A stretch of 64,000 nt of DNA from Thermoanaerobaculia bacterium (GTDB taxonomy: Bacteria; Acidobacteriota; Thermoanaerobaculia; Multivoradales; Multivoraceae): assembly GCA_022822365.1 (NCBI GenBank), contig JAJEBV010000037.1, positions 19,327 to 83,326 on the forward strand. Reading direction: 5' to 3'. The notes below the pieces were generated by a model, which was not told the DNA's origin, made no database searches, and was given only the letters and a program-made list of their open reading frames with translations. The position numbers and the translations under genes were made by a program. Each line of letters opens with the position of its first letter. Positions within the stretch are counted from its first letter, which is position 1. Shown piece by piece: positions 53,984 to 62,137 of this stretch.

Positions 53984-56968
53984 CTACCTTACTTCCCGCC
54001 CTTCGATCGTCCGGGCCACGACGTCGCTACGGTCCAGCTCCACGCTGACCTCGCGCCAGTTGGGGCCGCCCGGTTCCTCCTTCGGGTAGTAGGTCAGGAG
54101 GTAGTGGCTGCGGAGTTCGCGGCTGATCGAGTCGAAGATCGGCTCCAGGTCCTCGTCGTGGCGGACGTAGTAGACGCGGCCGCCTCCCGCCCTCGCCATC
54201 CGCTCGAGCTTGCTGACGAAGGTGCGGGTGCTGAAGCTCCGGCCGTCGGTGCGCGCCGCCTCGTCGTTCATCAGGACCAGGTAGACCGGCACCCGGGCGC
54301 GTCGCGCCTGTTCGAGGCTCTGCCGGAAGGCGGCGTCGGAGTCCTCGTCGTCGCCGTCGTAGAAGACGACGAGCGCCTTGCGGCCGCGCAGGCCCTCGAG
54401 CTGGTCCAGGGCCAGCGACAGCGCGCCCCAGACGGCGGTGCGGCCGCGCGGCCTGAGCGCTCCGATACCGCCCCGCACCGAGTTCAGGTTGTAGGTGGCG
54501 GCCCGGACGAGGCGGGGTTCGGTGCCGAAGCCGACCAGGAAGGCGCGGTCACGTCTTGGCTCGAGCGATTCGAGGAACTCGACCGCCGCCCGCTTCACGT
54601 CGGGCATGCGGAGGAACAGGCTGCTCGAGGTGTCGATCGCCAGCCCGAGGGTCAGCGGCAGGTCGAACGCGATCCGGAAGGACTCGAGCTCCTGGGCGCG
54701 GTCGTCCTCGAAGACGGCGAAGTCGGCGGCCGTCAGATCCCTTACCGGTTGCCCGGAACGGTCGGTGGCGACGACGTAGAGCTGGACGAGTTCGACTCCG
54801 ATGCGGGCGGAGAGGCCCGGACGGCTCAGGAACAGGACGTCCTCGGCGATCCGTCCGTCCGTCAACTGGGCCTCGACCCGGAGGTAGGACTCCGGATCGC
54901 CGACCGGTACCAGCACCTCGCGGCGGAACGGCGCCTCGGTCGCCGTACCCGCCAGCCGGTCCTTGACGAAGAAGCGCATCTCCATCAGGCGGCCGCCGCG
55001 CGGCAGCTTGAGTTCGGCGGCGACTTCCACGGGTCCGGCGAGCAGCCCTTCCCCGGGCTCGGTGATGCGGACCCAGAACGCATGCGGCGGCTGGTTGACC
55101 AGGAGTTCGTGGCGGTCGAGTTCCCTGTCCTCGGCGTCGAAGGCGACCGCCTCGACGCGGCCAAGGCGGTCGCCGCGGCCGAGATCGATCCGCGCCCGGT
55201 AGGGCGCCCGGTTGCGGGCCGCGACCCGCCGGCCGTTGAAGTAGAAGACGACCCGCTCGACCTGGTCGGTGAAGGGGTCGAGCACCTCGGCCACGAACGT
55301 GGCGCGGCCGCGGCGGTTGAGGGGGTCCTCCGGCCGGAGGCTGATTGCCCGGCTCCGCGCCGCGGTGCCGGAATCGACGGCCTGTTCCACGAGGTCGAGG
55401 AAGTCGACGACAGCGTAGCCCCAGCGTCCGTCGCGGAGATTCTCGGCCAGGACGATCGCCGAGTCCGTGCCAGGCGGAAGCTGAAGCGGTCGTTCGAAGG
55501 TCAGGGTTTCCGCTCCGGGGGCGCCGAACGGAACGCCGTGGCTGGTGACGACGCTGCCGTCCTCGCGGTGGAGTCCCGTGCTGACCCTCCACGTCGAGGC
55601 ATCGGCAGGCGGCGAGCCGTCCGGCGGCACGATCGTGCTTGTCAGCCGGCCGACAACCCGGTCAGGCGAGGCCGACTCGATCCGGATCGACGCCACGACC
55701 TCGACGCCGGCGTCGCCGCCTTCGAACTCGCTGTCGAGCTCGCCCTCGAAGGCGCGCCGCAGTCGTACCTCCGCCACCTCGTCGGGCGAACCCGCTCCCG
55801 GAGTGATGGTCGGCGCATTGATCTCACGCTCGCCGGCGCCGTCGCTCAGGTCGAAGCTGCCGGCGGCAGCGGTCCCGGCCGGCAGGTCGAAGTTCGCCTC
55901 GAAGCGGTCGGGGAGCCGCTCGATCCAGTCCGCGATGGCGACCTCGTTCAGGAGCACCTCGCCGCCCGTGGCGTCGGCGGCCACCGCCCAGTCGGCCGGC
56001 TGCACGAAGAGGCCCAGTTCCTCCTCGACCGTCTGCGTGTCGCCGGAACGCGGCCGGTTGAAGCGCAACGTGAAGCCGACGGTCACTTCGTTCGAACGGA
56101 TGTTGAGGCCGTCGCCGTCGTCGCCCGCGGAAAAGGCCACGGGCGCGGCGGTCCAGCCGAAGGCGGCCGCAGTCTGGGCGACCGGACGGAGGCTGGGCAT
56201 GGTCGCCGCCTCGACGGCGAGCGCGCCGGCCGTTGGCACGAGTTCGAGGTAGTAGCTCAGGGGATCCGCGACCAGGCCGTCGGCCAGCAGGACGAGGTGT
56301 CGGCGGGTGCCAGGCCTTTCATCAGCGACGGCTTCCGCATCCGGCTGGGCTTCGCGCCTCAGATCCTCCCGCGCCGCCAGGAACGAGACGATCTCGTCGA
56401 TCTGGCTCCGGCGCATCGCCGCCTCGTCGCGGATCGCGTCCGTCGCCATCTGCTGCAGCACGGCTTCGAGTTCGGACTCCAGGTCACCGCCCGCCGCCGT
56501 CTGCCGCCGGGCCCTCGAGATCTCGATGTCCCGTTCGCTGGCGAACAGGCGCCGCCTCTCGACCAGCGCGCTTGCCGCGTCTTCGCCCGTGGCGAGGCGG
56601 TCCAGCGCGGCTTCCGCCAGATCGCGATCCCGAGTCGGCGGCAGAATCGTCCTCGCCAGCGGATCCGCCACCACGATCTCCAGGCTGCCGGCGGCGAGCA
56701 GGAGGTCCAACTGCCCGCGCAACGCCTCGGCGAGCTGAAACACTGGTCCCGGGGTCGTCAGCGCCACGTCGACATAGACGAGCGTCTGCCAGCCGCTCTC
56801 CGCCCGGGCGACGCCCTCGATCTCGACGTTCTCCCCGTCGATCCGAAGCTCCAGTTCTCCACGCAGGTCCCGCTCCGAAGCGCCCTCGGCCTCGAACGTC
56901 ACTGTTTGCTGGGCAAGCGCCGCACTCGCTGCGCAGGCCCACAAGGCGACCGCCGCGGTCCAACGCAC
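53984..56968 (-). CDS. Exported VWFA-domain protein, paralogue of the next gene
   Basis: A 994-residue secreted protein with signal TAAVALWACAASAALA. Its layout parallels the downstream protein: an N-terminal degenerate VWA (WQTLVYVDVALTTPG), beta-sandwich segments (VERVVFYFNGRRVAARNRAPYRARIDLG), and a C-terminal intact VWA with Asp779 in GLAIDTSSSLF and VVFYDGDDEDSDA, followed by the ending SHYLLTYYP typical of the acidobacterial family. The pair looks like a tandem duplication that has diverged strongly. GTG 56968 begins the signal; the open frame continues upstream into the DUF1501 gene. It follows DUF1501 by 13 bp, without a clear Shine-Dalgarno sequence. Confidence 0.82.
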   Translation of the reverse strand: MRWTAAVALWACAASAALAQQTVTFEAEGASERDLRGELELRIDGENVEIEGVARAESGWQTLVYVDVALTTPGPVFQLAEALRGQLDLLLAAGSLEIVVADPLARTILPPTRDRDLAEAALDRLATGEDAASALVERRRLFASERDIEISRARRQTAAGGDLESELEAVLQQMATDAIRDEAAMRRSQIDEIVSFLAAREDLRREAQPDAEAVADERPGTRRHLVLLADGLVADPLSYYLELVPTAGALAVEAATMPSLRPVAQTAAAFGWTAAPVAFSAGDDGDGLNIRSNEVTVGFTLRFNRPRSGDTQTVEEELGLFVQPADWAVAADATGGEVLLNEVAIADWIERLPDRFEANFDLPAGTAAAGSFDLSDGAGEREINAPTITPGAGSPDEVAEVRLRRAFEGELDSEFEGGDAGVEVVASIRIESASPDRVVGRLTSTIVPPDGSPPADASTWRVSTGLHREDGSVVTSHGVPFGAPGAETLTFERPLQLPPGTDSAIVLAENLRDGRWGYAVVDFLDLVEQAVDSGTAARSRAISLRPEDPLNRRGRATFVAEVLDPFTDQVERVVFYFNGRRVAARNRAPYRARIDLGRGDRLGRVEAVAFDAEDRELDRHELLVNQPPHAFWVRITEPGEGLLAGPVEVAAELKLPRGGRLMEMRFFVKDRLAGTATEAPFRREVLVPVGDPESYLRVEAQLTDGRIAEDVLFLSRPGLSARIGVELVQLYVVATDRSGQPVRDLTAADFAVFEDDRAQELESFRIAFDLPLTLGLAIDTSSSLFLRMPDVKRAAVEFLESLEPRRDRAFLVGFGTEPRLVRAATYNLNSVRGGIGALRPRGRTAVWGALSLALDQLEGLRGRKALVVFYDGDDEDSDAAFRQSLEQARRARVPVYLVLMNDEAARTDGRSFSTRTFVSKLERMARAGGGRVYYVRHDEDLEPIFDSISRELRSHYLLTYYPKEEPGGPNWREVSVELDRSDVVARTIEGREVR

Positions 56969-56981
56969 AGGCAAGGGCCGC

Positions 56982-58460
56982 TCAGGCGACGATCTGGTGG
57001 ATCGGCTTCGCGCCTTCGACGCCGACGAGTTTCTGGTCGAGGCCGGCGTGGAAGTAGGAGAGGGCGTTCGGGTCCAGGCCCAGCTGCTGGAGGATCGTCG
57101 CGTGGAGGTTCTTGACGTGGAAGCGGTCGACCTCGGCCCGGTTGCCGAGTTCGTCCGTTTCGCCGACGCTGACGCCGCCCTTGATTCCTCCGCCGGCCAT
57201 CCACATCGTGAAGCCGTAGGCGTTGTGATCGCGGCCAGTGCCCTCCGCGTACTCCGCGGTCGGCTGGCGGCCGAACTCGCCGCCCCAGATGACCAGCGTG
57301 CTGTCGAGCAGACCCCGCTGCTTGAGGTCCCGGAGCAGCCCGGCGATCGGCTTGTCCGTGCCGCCGGCGTGGTACTCGTGGTTCTTGACGAGGTCGCCGT
57401 GGGCGTCCCAGTTGTTGTCGTTGTGGTTGCCGCCGGAGTAGACCTGGATGAAGCGGACGCCGCGCTCGACCAGTCGTCGGGCCAGGAGGCAGCGGCGGCC
57501 GAAGTCCTTCGTGCGGTCCTGGTCGAGACCGTAGAGGCTGCGGATCTCCTCCGACTCGTCGGAGAGGTCGACCGCCTCCGGAGCATGCTGCTGCATCCGG
57601 TAGGCGAGCTCGTAGCTGGCGATGCGAGCCGCGAGTTCACTGTTCTCCGTGCGGGTCGCCGCGTGCTCCTCGTTGTACTCGCGGAGGCGGTCGAGCAGCC
57701 GGCGCTGCGCTTCGCGCGACATGCCGGGGGGCGGATCGAGGGCCAGGATCGGCGTGCCGCTGGAGCGAATCACCGTGCCCTGGTAGCTGGCCGGCATGTA
57801 GCCGCTCGACCAGTTCTTCGCGCCGCTGATCGGTCCGCCGGTGGGGTCGAGCATGACGACGAAGCCGGGCAGGTTCTCGTTCTCGGTGCCGAGACCGTAG
57901 TTCACCCAGGAACCGAGAGCGGGGCTACCGGAGAGGATGCGGCCGCTGTTCATCTGCAGCATGGCGGAGCCGTGAAGAGGCGCGTCAGCGGTCATCGAGT
58001 GAATGAAGGCGATGTCGTCGACGCAGCCGCCGACGTTCGGGAACAGGTCGGAAACCCACTTGCCGCACTCGCCGTACTGCTTGAACTGCCATTTCGGTCC
58101 GACGACCCGGCCCTGGTTGCGCGTGCCGCCCCGGCCCTTCGTGTTGATCTCGATCGTTTTGCCGTCGAGGGGATAGAGGTCGGGCTTGTAGTCGAAGGTG
58201 TCGACCTGGCTGGGACCGCCGTACATGAAGAGGAAGATGACCGCCTTGGCCGGGCCGTCGAAGTGGGGCGGCCTGGCGGCGAGGGGGTTCTTCCACTCGG
58301 TCGTCCCGTCGGCCGCGACAGTCTGCGCGCCGAGAAAGTTGTCCGTGCTGAGCATGCCGGCCAGAGCCACGGAGGTGAAGGCGCCTCCGGCCTCCCAGAG
58401 GAACTCGCGCCGGGTCTGACCGCAGAAGGTGTTGCGGGGACGTTCGCTGTCGTGGGTCAT
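56982..58460 (-). CDS. DUF1501 protein (sulfatase-like, Tat-exported)
   Basis: A 492-residue protein of the DUF1501 family. The N terminus TRREFLWEAGGAFTSVALAG is a twin-arginine signal. VIFLFMYGGPSQVDTFDYKP, IAFIHSMTADAPLHGSAMLQMNSG, VQVYSGGNHNDNNWDAHGD-like and VIWGGEFGRQPTAEYAEGTGRDHN carry the alkaline-phosphatase-superfamily metal ligands. The family is usually paired with DUF1553 proteins, as here, in Planctomycetes and Acidobacteria; the substrate is unknown. The ATG has GAGGAG seven bases upstream. It lies 43 bp after the DUF1553 gene. Confidence 0.9.
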   Translation of the reverse strand: MTHDSERPRNTFCGQTRREFLWEAGGAFTSVALAGMLSTDNFLGAQTVAADGTTEWKNPLAARPPHFDGPAKAVIFLFMYGGPSQVDTFDYKPDLYPLDGKTIEINTKGRGGTRNQGRVVGPKWQFKQYGECGKWVSDLFPNVGGCVDDIAFIHSMTADAPLHGSAMLQMNSGRILSGSPALGSWVNYGLGTENENLPGFVVMLDPTGGPISGAKNWSSGYMPASYQGTVIRSSGTPILALDPPPGMSREAQRRLLDRLREYNEEHAATRTENSELAARIASYELAYRMQQHAPEAVDLSDESEEIRSLYGLDQDRTKDFGRRCLLARRLVERGVRFIQVYSGGNHNDNNWDAHGDLVKNHEYHAGGTDKPIAGLLRDLKQRGLLDSTLVIWGGEFGRQPTAEYAEGTGRDHNAYGFTMWMAGGGIKGGVSVGETDELGNRAEVDRFHVKNLHATILQQLGLDPNALSYFHAGLDQKLVGVEGAKPIHQIVA

Positions 58461-58503
58461 CGGTCTGCTCCTCAGTCGAGCCGTGTCTCAGTCAAGCCAA
58501 TTC

Positions 58504-60831
58504 TCAGTCGAGATACACGAACTCGTTCAGATTCAACAACAGAAGGGAGTAGCTGGCAAACGCGGCCGAGGCTTCGAAGCCCTCCTCGCGCTGCAGCTCC
58601 TCGATCAGGCCGACACCGCGGGCCACTTCGACCGGATGGGCCCGTCTCGCCAGCACCGCCTCGAGCGCCTCGGTCACGCGGTCTTCAACCGTACCGTCGG
58701 CACCATCGATCCGCGCTGCGAGCGCACCGGCCTGCTCGCTCATGAATTCGCCGTTGAGCATCATCAGGGCCTGCGTCGGCTGGGTCGTCGTGAAGCGAAC
58801 CGGGCAGGTCGAGTCCGTGTCGGCCATGTCGAGGCTCTCGAGCAGCGGATGCAGGAGCGAGCGCTTGACGTGGATGTAGACGCTGCGCCGCGACGCCTGT
58901 TCGAGGGACGACTCGCCCCAGGCCTTGTCGGGCTGCGAAGCTGTGGCCAGCACCTCTTCCGGCATCGGCGGGTAGACGCTCGGTCCGCCGAGTTCGAGGT
59001 TGAGTCGGCCCGTCGCGGCGAGAACAGAGTCCCGGATCTCCTCGGCGGTCAACCGTCTCATGTTGAAGCGGCTGAACAGGTCGTTGCCGGGATCCGTTTC
59101 GAGGGCGCCGTCGGGCGGCCGCGAGGACATCCGGTAGGCGCGGCTGGTCATGAGCAGCCGGTGCATGGCCTTGAGGCTCCAGTCGCGGGCGACGAACTCG
59201 GTTGCCAGCCAGTCGAGGAGCTCGGGATGGGTCGCTTCCTGCCCGAAGCGTCCGAAGTCGTTGGGCGTCGGCGACAATCCGCGGCCAAAGTGGTACTGCC
59301 ACAGGCGGTTCGCCATCACCCGGGAGGTGCGCAGGTTGCCGTCGTCCGCGATCCAGCGGGCCAGGGCGCGACGGCGGCCGGTCGTGGGGGAGTCCGCCGC
59401 GCGCTCTCCAAGCCCCGGATCGGCGTTGCCGAGGATGAGAGGGAACCCGGGTTCGACGCGTTCCGCCGGCGCATGCGGGTTACCGCGGATGAGCACATGG
59501 GTCGCCGGCGCCTCGGCGCCGATCTCCTTGACTCGCAGCACCTCGATCAGGTGGGGCGGCCCCTCGACCGCGGATCGGTCGCCTTCCGCCGTGCCCAGGT
59601 CCGGCGGGATCCAGTCCGTGTAGTTCTCGGGCGTGGGCTGGTTGCCGCCGCCGACCTTGTAGGGCGCGATGCCGCGGAAGAACGACAGCATGCGGTAGTA
59701 GTCGGTCTGCGGGATCGGGTCGCCGCGGTGGTTGTGGCAGCGGGCGCAGCCGATCGACATGCCGAGCATGACCCGCGACGTCGTGTCGAGGACCGAGTCG
59801 AGGTCGTCGTACTGGGCGAGCGCCGTGTCCGTCGGCTCGTCGTCCCAGATCCCGAGCCGCAGGTAGCCCGTGGCGATGACCGACGCCGCTGTCGGGTTGT
59901 CGAGCTCGTCGCCAGCGAGCTGATGGGTCAGGAACTCGTCGTATGGCATGTCCGCGTTGAGCGCGTCGATCACCCAGTCGCGGTAGCGCCAGGCGGACGG
60001 CTTCTTGCGGTCCCGTTCGTAGCCGTCCGTCTCCGCGTAGCGGACGAGGTCGAGCCAGTGCCGTCCCCAGCGTTCGCCGTAGTGGGGCGATGCCAGCAGG
60101 CGGTCGATCAGGCGTTCCCAGGCGTCGGGGCGCTGGTCCTGCTCGAAGGCCTCGACCTCCTCGAGCGTCGGCGGCAGCCCGGTCAGGTCGTAACTCGCCC
60201 GCCGCATCAGTGCCCGGCGGTCGGCGGCCGGCGGCGGCTCGAGGCCGGCCGCCTCGATCTTCGCGAGCAGGAAGTTGTCGACCGGGTTGAGCGGCCAGTC
60301 CGTGTCGGCGACGCCGGGGACGTCCGGCCGCTCGAGCGGCCGCACGGACCACCATTGCCGGTCGGCGTCCGTGATCTCGAAGGCGTCCTCGGCCGGCGCG
60401 ACCTCCGTGAGTTGGTCCTCGTCGCCGCCGAACGGGGCGCCGAGTTGCACCCACTGGCGGATCGCCTCCAGGTCCGCGTCGGCCAGTCGGCCCGAGGGCG
60501 GCATCTGCAACTGCTCGTCGTCGTACGAAACCGCGTGGAGGAGCAGGCTCAGGGCGGGCTCGGAGGTTGAGATCGCCGGTCCCCGTTCGCCGCCGCGAAG
60601 CAGTCCGGCCCTGGTCGTCAGCAGGAAGCCGTTCTCGGCCCGTTCCGGGTCCGAGTGGCACATGAAGCAGTTCCGCTCCAGGACGGGCCGGACGTTCTCT
60701 TCGAACAGCTTGATGCCGTCGGCCGGCGTCTGGGCCGTCTGGGCGGCGGCGGTGGCCGCGCATAGCAAGGCAAGCAGCATCGCCGGACCGGCGACGACCG
60801 CAGATCCCGTTCGCTGCGAGCAGCCTGGCAT
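58504..60831 (-). CDS. DUF1549/DUF1553 cytochrome-like protein
   Basis: A 775-residue exported protein. The signal (AMLLALLCAATAAAQ) is followed by a planctomycete-type cytochrome c domain with one heme motif CFMCH (55-59) and MPPSGRLADADLEAIRQWVQLGAP. A DUF1549 domain (NPVDNFLLAKIEAAGLEPPPAADRRALMRRASYDLTGLPPT) and a DUF1553 domain (VMANRLWQYHFGRGLSPTPNDFGRFGQEATHPELLDWLATEF) follow. It is thought to act with the DUF1501 protein in an extracytoplasmic, perhaps polysaccharide-related, process. ATG 60831 is preferred over ATG 60846, because the latter lies inside the TATGAT promoter-like element. It heads the operon DUF1553-DUF1501-VWA-VWA. Confidence 0.88.
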   Translation of the reverse strand: MPGCSQRTGSAVVAGPAMLLALLCAATAAAQTAQTPADGIKLFEENVRPVLERNCFMCHSDPERAENGFLLTTRAGLLRGGERGPAISTSEPALSLLLHAVSYDDEQLQMPPSGRLADADLEAIRQWVQLGAPFGGDEDQLTEVAPAEDAFEITDADRQWWSVRPLERPDVPGVADTDWPLNPVDNFLLAKIEAAGLEPPPAADRRALMRRASYDLTGLPPTLEEVEAFEQDQRPDAWERLIDRLLASPHYGERWGRHWLDLVRYAETDGYERDRKKPSAWRYRDWVIDALNADMPYDEFLTHQLAGDELDNPTAASVIATGYLRLGIWDDEPTDTALAQYDDLDSVLDTTSRVMLGMSIGCARCHNHRGDPIPQTDYYRMLSFFRGIAPYKVGGGNQPTPENYTDWIPPDLGTAEGDRSAVEGPPHLIEVLRVKEIGAEAPATHVLIRGNPHAPAERVEPGFPLILGNADPGLGERAADSPTTGRRRALARWIADDGNLRTSRVMANRLWQYHFGRGLSPTPNDFGRFGQEATHPELLDWLATEFVARDWSLKAMHRLLMTSRAYRMSSRPPDGALETDPGNDLFSRFNMRRLTAEEIRDSVLAATGRLNLELGGPSVYPPMPEEVLATASQPDKAWGESSLEQASRRSVYIHVKRSLLHPLLESLDMADTDSTCPVRFTTTQPTQALMMLNGEFMSEQAGALAARIDGADGTVEDRVTEALEAVLARRAHPVEVARGVGLIEELQREEGFEASAAFASYSLLLLNLNEFVYLD

Positions 60832-60841
60832 CGTGGTCGTG

Positions 60842-60886
60842 ATCATACCCGGTAAGGAGGCGGCGGACGGCGTCCGCCTGTACACT
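60842..60886. promoter_or_regulatory. Divergent -10-like pair around a 17-bp palindrome
   Basis: TATGAT on the minus strand (60847-60842) lies 10 nt before the DUF1553 ATG. TACACT on the plus strand (60881-60886) serves purU, with a TTG 10 nt downstream and the preferred GTG start at 60936. Between them is the perfect palindrome GGCGGACG-G-CGTCCGCC (60862-60878), placed to overlap both -35 regions. It is a candidate operator controlling both genes. Confidence 0.45.
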
Positions 60887-60935
60887 CGCTCCCAGCTTGG
60901 CCACGCACCGACACGGTTCCCGGGCGCCACACGAC

Positions 60936-61787
60936 GTGACGGCGACGCTGCTGCTCTCCTGCGACGATGCGATCGGCATCATCGCGACGGTCACGGGCTT
61001 CGTGAACGAGCACGGAGGCATCATCTGCTCGTCCGAGACCCACCGGGACGAGGAACTCGGCAAGTTCTTCCAGAGGCTCGAGTTCGAGATCGACCACTTC
61101 GAACTGGACCGGGAGACGATCAAGCCGCTGCTCGAATGGGAGATCGGCGACCACTTCTCGGTCAGGAGCCGCATCGCCTTCTCGGACCAGGAACAGCGAG
61201 TGGGCGTACTCGCCTCGAAGCCGGCCCACTGCCTGCACGACCTGCTGTCCCGCTGGCGGCTCGGTGAGCTGCCCGGGCGTCCGGTCTGCATCATCAGCAA
61301 CCACCCCGACCACACGGCGGAGGCGGAGTACAACGAGCTGCCGTACCACCACCTGCCGGTGACGCCGGAGACCCGCAGCGAGCAGGAAGAACGGATGATC
61401 CAGATCCTCGAGGAGGCTCGGGTCGACCTCGTGGTGCTTGCCCGCTACATGCAGATCCTCACGCCTCGTTTCCTGGAGTGCTTTCCGAACCGGGTGATCA
61501 ACATCCACCACTCGTTTCTGCCGGCGTTTCCCGGCGGCAGTCCCTATCGCCAGGCCTACCTGCGTGGCGTCAAGGTCGTCGGCGCCACCGCTCACTACGC
61601 CACGGCGGAACTCGACCAGGGACCGATCATCGAGCAGGACGTGACCCGGGTCAGCCACCGCGACTCGGTGACCACCCTGGTGCGCCGCGGCAGGGACCTC
61701 GAACGCGTCGTTCTCGCCCGCGCCGTCCAGGCGCACCTGGAACACCGCGTCCTGGTCGTCGACAACCGCGCGATCGTTTTCGGCTAG
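60936..61787 (+). CDS. purU: Formyltetrahydrofolate deformylase
   Basis: A 283-residue cytosolic enzyme that hydrolyses 10-formyl-THF to THF and formate and so balances one-carbon pools. The N-terminal ACT domain (LLLSCDDAIGIIATVTGFVNEHGG) is followed by the formyltransferase-type domain: VCIISNHPDHTAEAE, LARYMQILTPRFLECFPNRVINIHHSFLPAFPGG with the catalytic Asn/His, and ATAHYATAELDQGPII with the catalytic Asp. The length matches the family. GTG 60936 gives the usual start. TTG 60897, 10 nt after TACACT, would be a leaderless alternative adding 13 residues. Confidence 0.92.
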   Translation: MTATLLLSCDDAIGIIATVTGFVNEHGGIICSSETHRDEELGKFFQRLEFEIDHFELDRETIKPLLEWEIGDHFSVRSRIAFSDQEQRVGVLASKPAHCLHDLLSRWRLGELPGRPVCIISNHPDHTAEAEYNELPYHHLPVTPETRSEQEERMIQILEEARVDLVVLARYMQILTPRFLECFPNRVINIHHSFLPAFPGGSPYRQAYLRGVKVVGATAHYATAELDQGPIIEQDVTRVSHRDSVTTLVRRGRDLERVVLARAVQAHLEHRVLVVDNRAIVFG

Positions 61788-61836
61788 GCGGCGACGCGGT
61801 GGTGCCGTAGGGCGGCAGCGTCCGTTGCGTGCACCC

Positions 61837-62012
61837 GCCAGCGCCGGGTCCGAGGGGAGGGTCGCAGGGGACGCTCACCCCCTCTTGGTGGATGGGATGT
61901 CGGGGGTTCGCTGCGGCCGGCTTCGCTCCGGGAGTTCCTTGGTTGCTGAGAGGTTCTCGACAGTCGCTCGCCTCTAGCCCCCTGCGACCCTCCCCTCGGA
62001 CCCGGCGCTGGC
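61837..62012. repeat. Perfect 34-bp inverted repeat around a 108-bp spacer; non-coding region
   Basis: Bases 61837-61870 and 61979-62012 are exact reverse complements. The spacer is less repetitive and encodes nothing I recognise. The 350-bp gap from 61788 to 62137 contains no plausible gene; besides this element it holds the hairpins at 62070-62122. It lies between convergent purU and the TPR gene. There is no transposase and no evident target-site duplication, so it could be a miniature element, a long terminator or a structured RNA. Confidence 0.75.
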
Positions 62013-62069
62013 TGGATTGTCTCAGTTCGGCGTTACCTGGTGCCGCCCGTGGGCGAGGCTGTTTCAGAC

Positions 62070-62122
62070 TGGGTGCGCCGGCGCCCCCGCCGGCTTCCGG
62101 AGGACACGCGCCGCGAAGCGGC
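62070..62122. repeat. 7-4-7 hairpin repeat, third stem version
   Basis: TGGGTGC (62070-62076) is followed by GCCGGCG-CCCC-CGCCGGC (62077-62094), a stem with compensatory changes relative to the other copies. GCCGC-GAA-GCGGC lies at 62110-62122. The element is just downstream of the TPR gene stop. Confidence 0.7.
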
Positions 62123-62137
62123 GACGAATCTGCGGCG

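Noticed and set aside
53864..57115. A 1083-codon open frame on the plus strand opposite the VWA genes, and similar long antisense frames (for example 22072-24744, 58429-60570, 15617-18007, 13077-15002).
   Set aside because: The genes on the other strand have recognisable domains, signals and start sites. The antisense frames are Arg/Val/Gly-rich without domains and arise from the high GC at third positions.
61788..62137. Small genes in the 350-bp gap between purU and the TPR gene.
   Set aside because: The open frames there run through inverted repeats and hairpins, lack plausible starts and show no recognisable protein sequence.
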